A stretch of DNA of 64,000 nt from contig NZ_CP116256.1 of NCBI RefSeq assembly GCF_027947575.1, positions 7,130,001-7,194,000 on the forward strand, written 5' to 3'. This document shows, piece after piece, positions 60,007-64,000 of the stretch. How positions within the stretch are numbered: the first letter of the stretch is position 1; the number at the start of each line of letters is the position of its first letter. The DNA is from Streptomyces rubrogriseus (lineage in GTDB: Bacteria; Actinomycetota; Actinomycetes; Streptomycetales; Streptomycetaceae). The notes beneath the pieces are model-generated. The model was given only the letters and a program-made list of their open reading frames with translations. It made no database searches and was not told the DNA's origin. A program made the position numbers and the translations under genes.

Positions 60007-60891
60007 GTGGACCAGGAGATGTCACAGGGGATGCTCAGGCTGGGCAGGCGCGAATTCGCGGCGCACGAGCCGGTGATCATGGCCATCGTGAACCGTACCC
60101 CGGACTCCTTCTACGACCGGGGAGCGACCTTCGGCGACGAGCCCGCCCTCGCGCGCGTGGAGCAGGCCGTGGCCGAGGGCGCCGCGATCATCGACGTCGG
60201 CGGGGTGAAGGCCGGTCCCGGGGACGAGGTGTCGGCCGCGGAGGAGGCGCGGCGGACGGTGGGGTTCGTCGCGGAGGTGCGACGTCGGCACCCGGACGTC
60301 GTGATCAGCGTGGACACCTGGCGGCACGAGGTCGGCGAGGCGGTGTGCGAGGCCGGGGCGGACCTGCTGAACGACGCGTGGGGCGGCGTCGACCCGAAGC
60401 TCGCGGAGGTCGCGGCCCGGTACGGGGTCGGGCTGGTGTGCACGCACGCGGGCGGCGCCGAGCCGCGGACCCGGCCGCACCGGGTGACGTACGACGACGT
60501 CGTGGCCGACGTCCTGCGGGTGACGCTGGGGCTGGCCGAGCGGGCGGTGGGGCTGGGGGTGCCGCGGGAGTCGGTGCTGATCGACCCCGGGCACGACTTC
60601 GGGAAGAACACCCGGCACAGCCTGGAGGCGACGCGACGGCTCGGGGAGATGGTGGAGACGGGGTGGCCGGTGCTGGTGTCCCTGTCGAACAAGGACTTCG
60701 TCGGGGAGACGCTGGACCGGCCGGTGAAGGAACGGCTGATCGGCACGCTGGCGACCACGGCCGTGTCGGCGTGGCTGGGGGCCAGGGTGTACCGGGTGCA
60801 CGAGGTGGCGGAGACCCGGCAGGTGCTGGACATGGTGGCGACGATCGCCGGGCACCGGGAGCCGGCGGTGGCGCGGCGGGGGCTGGCCTAG
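60007..60891 (+). CDS. folP2: dihydropteroate synthase homologue (FolP2-like)
   Basis: About 294 residues. MAIVNRTPDSF and the DPGHDFGKN motif place it in the pterin-binding fold. The pterin-loop motif usually DIGGESTRPG is DVGGVKAGPG, as in mycobacterial FolP2, which lacks synthase activity. Its role may lie in another pathway. Starts at GTG 60007 or ATG 60019; neither has ideal spacing. Confidence 0.88.
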   Translation: MDQEMSQGMLRLGRREFAAHEPVIMAIVNRTPDSFYDRGATFGDEPALARVEQAVAEGAAIIDVGGVKAGPGDEVSAAEEARRTVGFVAEVRRRHPDVVISVDTWRHEVGEAVCEAGADLLNDAWGGVDPKLAEVAARYGVGLVCTHAGGAEPRTRPHRVTYDDVVADVLRVTLGLAERAVGLGVPRESVLIDPGHDFGKNTRHSLEATRRLGEMVETGWPVLVSLSNKDFVGETLDRPVKERLIGTLATTAVSAWLGARVYRVHEVAETRQVLDMVATIAGHREPAVARRGLA

Positions 60892-60950
60892 GACCTCGTC
60901 CTCGTCCGCGCCCGGCCCGGGACCTCGTCCGCGCCCGGCCCGGACCTCAC
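60892..60950. repeat. short tandem repeats between folP2 and the LOG gene
   Basis: The segment ACCTCGTCCGCGCCCGGCCCG occurs twice, with a partial third copy. It lies in a 78-bp gap between convergent genes. Confidence 0.6.
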
Positions 60951-60969
60951 CCCCGCCCGTGACCGGCCG

Positions 60970-61728
60970 TTACCGGCCCGCCTCCTTGGAGACCAGGGCG
61001 ACCGCCTCGTCCACGTCGTCGGTGACGTGGAAGAGCATGAGGTCCTTCTCCGCGGCCTTGCCCTGGGCCACCAGGGTGCCGCGGAGCCAGTCCACCAGGC
61101 CGCCCCAGTACTCCGAGCCGAACAGGACGATGGGGAAGCGGGTCACCTTCTGGGTCTGCACCAGGGTGAGGGCCTCGAAGAGTTCGTCCAGGGTGCCGAG
61201 GCCGCCGGGCAGCACGACGAAGCCCTGCGCGTACTTCACGAACATCATCTTGCGGACGAAGAAGTAGCGGAAGTTCAGGCCGATGTCGACGTAGGGGTTG
61301 AGCCCCTGCTCGAAGGGCAGCTCGATGCCGAGGCCGACCGACGTGCCCTTCGCCTCCAGGGCGCCCTTGTTGGCCGCCTCCATGGCGCCGGGCCCGCCGC
61401 CGGTGATGACGGCGAAGCCCGCCTCCACCAGGCCGCGGCCCAGCCGCACGCCCGCGTCGTACTCCGGTGAGTCCGTCGGCGTCCGGGCGGAGCCGAAGAC
61501 GCTGATGGCGGGCGGCAGTTCGGCCAGCGTGCCGAAGCCCTCGATGAACTCCGACTGGATGCGCAGCACCCGCCAGGGGTCGGTGTGGACCCAGTCCGTC
61601 GGAGCACGCTCGTCCAGCAGGCGCTGGTCCGTGGTGCTCTCCTGCACCTGGTCCCGCCGCCGGAGGACGGGACCCAGGCGCTGCTCCTCCGGTGGCCGCT
61701 TCTTGCCCTCGGGGTTGCCGGTAGCCAT
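60970..61728 (-). CDS. LOG-family protein (lysine decarboxylase-like fold)
   Basis: 252 residues with GGGPGAMEAANKGA and PGGLGTLDELFEAL, the two LOG signatures (nucleoside 5'-monophosphate phosphoribohydrolase). Plant and mycobacterial members release cytokinins or purine bases from nucleotides. An N-terminal tail of about 40 residues is charged and disordered. ATG 61728 has GGAGGGAG upstream. Confidence 0.93.
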   Translation of the reverse strand: MATGNPEGKKRPPEEQRLGPVLRRRDQVQESTTDQRLLDERAPTDWVHTDPWRVLRIQSEFIEGFGTLAELPPAISVFGSARTPTDSPEYDAGVRLGRGLVEAGFAVITGGGPGAMEAANKGALEAKGTSVGLGIELPFEQGLNPYVDIGLNFRYFFVRKMMFVKYAQGFVVLPGGLGTLDELFEALTLVQTQKVTRFPIVLFGSEYWGGLVDWLRGTLVAQGKAAEKDLMLFHVTDDVDEAVALVSKEAGR

Positions 61729-61762
61729 GCGCGCTCCCTCCAGTTGCAGGTTCTTCCACCTC

Positions 61763-61777
61763 AGCGTAGATCTACGC
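61763..61777 (-). promoter_or_regulatory. 14-bp palindrome overlapping a candidate -10 of the LOG gene
   Basis: GCGTAGATCTACGC (61764-61777) is a perfect palindrome. On the minus strand TACGCT (61763-61768) is a possible -10 about 35 nt before ATG 61728. A dimeric regulator could bind here. Confidence 0.45.
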
Positions 61778-61845
61778 GGGTTACGTACGAGGGACCTCAG
61801 CATGTCCGCCACGCTGCGGCATAAACCCGCCGCGGCTGCCGTGGA

Positions 61846-62925
61846 TCATGCCGTCAGCCAGGAGCGCAGGCGCTCCTCCCCCGCGAGGATCTTCGCCACC
61901 TCGACCCGCTCGTCGCGCTTGTGCGCCAAGTGCGGGTTGCCGGGGCCGTAGTTGACCGCCGGGACGCCGAGCGCCGAGAAGCGGGACACGTCCGTCCAGC
62001 CGTACTTCGGCTGCGGGGTGCCGCCCACCGCCTCGATGAAGGCCGCCGCGGCCGGGTGGGACAGGCCGGGCAGGGCCGCGCCGCTGTGGTCGTCGACCAC
62101 GAAGTCCGTCACCCCGCAGCCGTCGAAGACCTCGCGCACGTGGGCGAGTGCCTCCTCGGGACTGCGGTCCGGGGCGTAGCGGAAGTTGACGGTGACCACG
62201 CACTCGTCGGGGATGACGTTGCCGGCCACGCCGCCCGTGATGCCGACCGCGTTGAGGCCCTCGCGGTACTCCAGGCCGTCGATGACCGGGTAGCGGGGCT
62301 CGTACGCCGCCAGGCGCGCGAGGATCGGGGCGGCGGCGTGGATGGCGTTGGAGCCCATCCAGGAGCGCGCCGAGTGCGCCCGCTCCCCCGAGGTCTTCAG
62401 CAGCACCCGCAGGGTGCCCTGGCAGCCGCCCTCCACCTGGCCGTCGGACGGTTCGAGGAGCACCGCGAAGTCGCCCTCCAGCCACTCGGGGTGCGCCTCG
62501 GCGACGTGCTTCAGGCCGTTCAGCTCGGCGGCGACCTCCTCGTTGTCGTAGAAGACGAAGGTCAGGTCGCGGTTGGGGGCGGGGACGGTGGCCGCGATGC
62601 GCAGCTGGACCGCGACGCCCGCCTTCATGTCGCAGGTGCCGCACCCCCACAGGACGCCGTCCTCGTCCAGCCGGGACGGGACGTTGCCGGCGATCGGCAC
62701 GGTGTCGATGTGGCCCGCCAGGATCACGCGCTCCGCCCGGCCCAGGCCGGTGCGCGCGACGACGTTGTTGCCGTACCGCTCGACCGACAGGTGGGGCAGG
62801 GACCGCAGGGCGCTCTCGATCGCGTCCGCCAGGGGCTTCTCGGTGCCGCTCTCGGACGGGAAGTCGACGAGCCGCGCGGTAAGCTCCGCGGCGTCCAGCG
62901 TGAGGTCAAGCGGGGTATCGGCCAT
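61846..62925 (-). CDS. dapE: succinyl-diaminopimelate desuccinylase
   Basis: 359 residues of the M20 family: AGHIDTVPI, CGTCDMKAG and the catalytic YDNEEV segment are visible. DapE removes succinate from N-succinyl-LL-diaminopimelate in lysine and peptidoglycan synthesis. ATG 62925 has no ribosome binding site, and TAGGGT lies 7 nt upstream (leaderless). 117 bp separate it from the LOG gene on the same strand. Confidence 0.93.
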   Translation of the reverse strand: MADTPLDLTLDAAELTARLVDFPSESGTEKPLADAIESALRSLPHLSVERYGNNVVARTGLGRAERVILAGHIDTVPIAGNVPSRLDEDGVLWGCGTCDMKAGVAVQLRIAATVPAPNRDLTFVFYDNEEVAAELNGLKHVAEAHPEWLEGDFAVLLEPSDGQVEGGCQGTLRVLLKTSGERAHSARSWMGSNAIHAAAPILARLAAYEPRYPVIDGLEYREGLNAVGITGGVAGNVIPDECVVTVNFRYAPDRSPEEALAHVREVFDGCGVTDFVVDDHSGAALPGLSHPAAAAFIEAVGGTPQPKYGWTDVSRFSALGVPAVNYGPGNPHLAHKRDERVEVAKILAGEERLRSWLTA

Positions 62926-62932
62926 GGCCCCG

Positions 62933-62938
62933 ACCCTA
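62933..62938 (-). promoter_or_regulatory. -10 element TAGGGT, leaderless start of dapE
   Basis: Minus-strand TAGGGT is 7 nt from ATG 62925. Confidence 0.6.
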
Positions 62939-62996
62939 GCGCCCTGCCCTTTCGGGCAAGGTCCGCACCCGGCGGACACCGGACCCTACCCTCCAG

Positions 62997-63002
62997 TACC
63001 TT
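62997..63002 (+). promoter_or_regulatory. -10 element TACCTT, leaderless start of the gene at 63009
   Basis: TACCTT is 6 nt before GTG 63009. Together with the dapE element it makes a compact divergent pair of leaderless starts 83 bp apart. Confidence 0.55.
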
Positions 63003-63008
63003 GTACGC

Positions 63009-63977
63009 GTGCTCCAGCCGTCCCCACCTCGCAAACGCCGTGGCCGCCTCGCCCGTTCGGGCGCCGCCTCCATGGTCCTGCTCGCGGTCGCCGGGTATCT
63101 GGCCGTGCAGTACGTCACCGGGGGCGCGGGCGCTCCGGGGTGCAAGGTGGCCGGCGGCGAGGGCGACCGGACGACCTACGAGTTCACGCCGGAGCAGGCG
63201 GTGAACGCGGCCACGATCACCGCCGTGGGCACCGCCCGCAAGCTCCCCGACCGGGCCGTGACGATCGCGCTGGCGACCGCGCTGCAGGAGTCGTCGCTGC
63301 GCAACCTGGACCACGGCGACAAGGACTCGCTCGGCCTGTTCCAGCAGCGGCCCTCGCAGGGCTGGGGCAAGCCCGAGGAGATCATGGACCCGGCGTACTC
63401 GGCGGGCCTGTTCTACGACCACCTGGTCGAGGTGCCCGGCTACCTGGACCTGCCGCTGACCGACGCCGCCCAGCGGGTGCAGCGCAGCGCCTTCCCGTAC
63501 GCCTACGCCAAGCACGAACCGGACGCCGAGTTGCTCGCCGCCGCGCTCACCGGACGGTCGGCGGCCACGCTGACCTGTGACGGGCGCCCCGGCGCGACCC
63601 CGGAGAAGGGGCCGGACGGGGTCCGCGCGGCGCTGGTGCGGGACTTCGGGCACGACGTGCTGCGACCGGCCGGCGCGGAGGTGGGCGGCGACGCCGCGTC
63701 CCGGCGGCCCGCGACCGGCTCCGACGAGCGGACCGTGACACTGCCGGTGACCGGCGGCACCGGTTCCGGCTCGGCCCGGGAGCATGTGCGGCGCGGCTGG
63801 CAGTTGGCGCACTGGGCGGTGGCCAACGCCTCCTCGCTGCACATCCAGCGGGTCACCTACGCGGGCCGGGAGTGGACCGCGGGCAACACCGACAGCAAGT
63901 GGTATTCGACGGGCGCCGCGGACGCCAAGGGTGCGGAGCGGGCTGCGGAAGCGGTGCGGATCACCTCCGCCCGGTAG
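63009..63977 (+). CDS. membrane-anchored lysozyme-like-fold protein
   Basis: 322 residues. A basic N-terminus and one TM (SMVLLAVAGYLAVQYVTGG) anchor it outside the membrane. The segment TALQESSLRN...DSLGLFQQRPSQGWG resembles the catalytic Glu and following core of soluble lytic transglycosylase/goose-lysozyme folds. The C-terminal 120 residues are a separate region. Peptidoglycan cleavage is inferred, and divergence from dapE fits a cell-wall role. Confidence 0.8.
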   Translation: MLQPSPPRKRRGRLARSGAASMVLLAVAGYLAVQYVTGGAGAPGCKVAGGEGDRTTYEFTPEQAVNAATITAVGTARKLPDRAVTIALATALQESSLRNLDHGDKDSLGLFQQRPSQGWGKPEEIMDPAYSAGLFYDHLVEVPGYLDLPLTDAAQRVQRSAFPYAYAKHEPDAELLAAALTGRSAATLTCDGRPGATPEKGPDGVRAALVRDFGHDVLRPAGAEVGGDAASRRPATGSDERTVTLPVTGGTGSGSAREHVRRGWQLAHWAVANASSLHIQRVTYAGREWTAGNTDSKWYSTGAADAKGAERAAEAVRITSAR

Positions 63978-64000
63978 CGCGCCCGTACGAAGCGTCATCT

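Noticed and set aside
1..64000. Mobile elements, prophage, tRNA/rRNA genes, or a classical antibiotic gene cluster
   Set aside because: No transposase, integrase, tRNA-like cloverleaf, rRNA, polyketide or peptide synthetase module could be recognised on either strand by eye.

Overview
The window comes from a high-GC actinomycete chromosome and is almost certainly Streptomyces. Supporting signs are about 70% or more GC, strong G/C bias at third codon positions, many GTG starts, WhiB and DivIVA-type proteins, ZAS-type anti-sigma control, and long disordered Pro/Ala/Gly extensions. Gene order resembles, from memory and not checked, Mycobacterium tuberculosis Rv3197-Rv3211 (ABC1 kinase, whiB7, uvrD2, mrx1, nudC, adnB, adnA, ATL; then TetR, TB9.4, ferritin-like protein, DEAD helicase) and Rv1202-Rv1239 (dapE, LOG, folP2, tag, DUF3117, methyltransferase, sigE-rseA-htrA-tatB, mrp, MgtE-like, corA). 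It is therefore mostly conserved core chromosome. No phage, IS element, CRISPR array, tRNA or rRNA was seen.

Layout. 1-2.9 kb: partial ABC1 kinase, then wblC with a leader holding a 110-codon uORF and an intrinsic terminator. 2.9-16 kb: DNA-repair and redox block (UvrD2, mycoredoxin, NudC, M20 peptidase, AdnB, AdnA, alkyltransferase-like protein). 16-22.4 kb: pseudokinase/flippase fusion and two tandem lipoprotein tripeptidyl-peptidase-like hydrolases. 22.4-31.5 kb, minus strand: MoeZ, then a tightly packed set of spherulin-4-like protein, NAD-epimerase, multi-TM protein and PelF-like glycosyltransferase, preceded by a DUF3152 zinc-protease-like protein and an alpha/beta hydrolase. 31.7-37.7 kb: small acidic protein, TetR, TB9.4-like protein, ferritin-like protein and DEAD-box helicase. 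37.8-46.7 kb: hydrolase, NYN protein, MarC, PHP phosphoesterase, MFS exporter, SUFU-domain protein and CorA. 46.7-57.4 kb: lipoprotein, soluble MgtE-like protein, DUF1003, Mrp, and the TatB/HtrA/anti-sigma/ECF-sigma operon, then an O-methyltransferase and DUF3117. 57.7-64 kb: enoyl-CoA hydratase, Tag, DivIVA-like protein, FolP2-like protein, LOG, DapE and a lysozyme-like protein.

Most novel candidate: the 23.6-28.7 kb minus-strand cluster. A PelF-like glycosyltransferase, a membrane protein overlapping it by ATGA, a sugar-nucleotide epimerase and a spherulin-4 (Sph3-like) fold protein together suggest an uncharacterised galactosaminoglycan/Pel-like polysaccharide pathway. This is inference from recognised family resemblance.

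Translation and regulation also hold surprises. The DEAD-box helicase appears to start at CTG, overlapping the stop of an Arg-rich leader peptide. The O-methyltransferase appears to start at ATT. At least nine genes have a TANNNT element 6-7 nt from the start codon, which predicts leaderless mRNAs. The MFS exporter promoter carries a palindrome inside its -35/-10 spacer.
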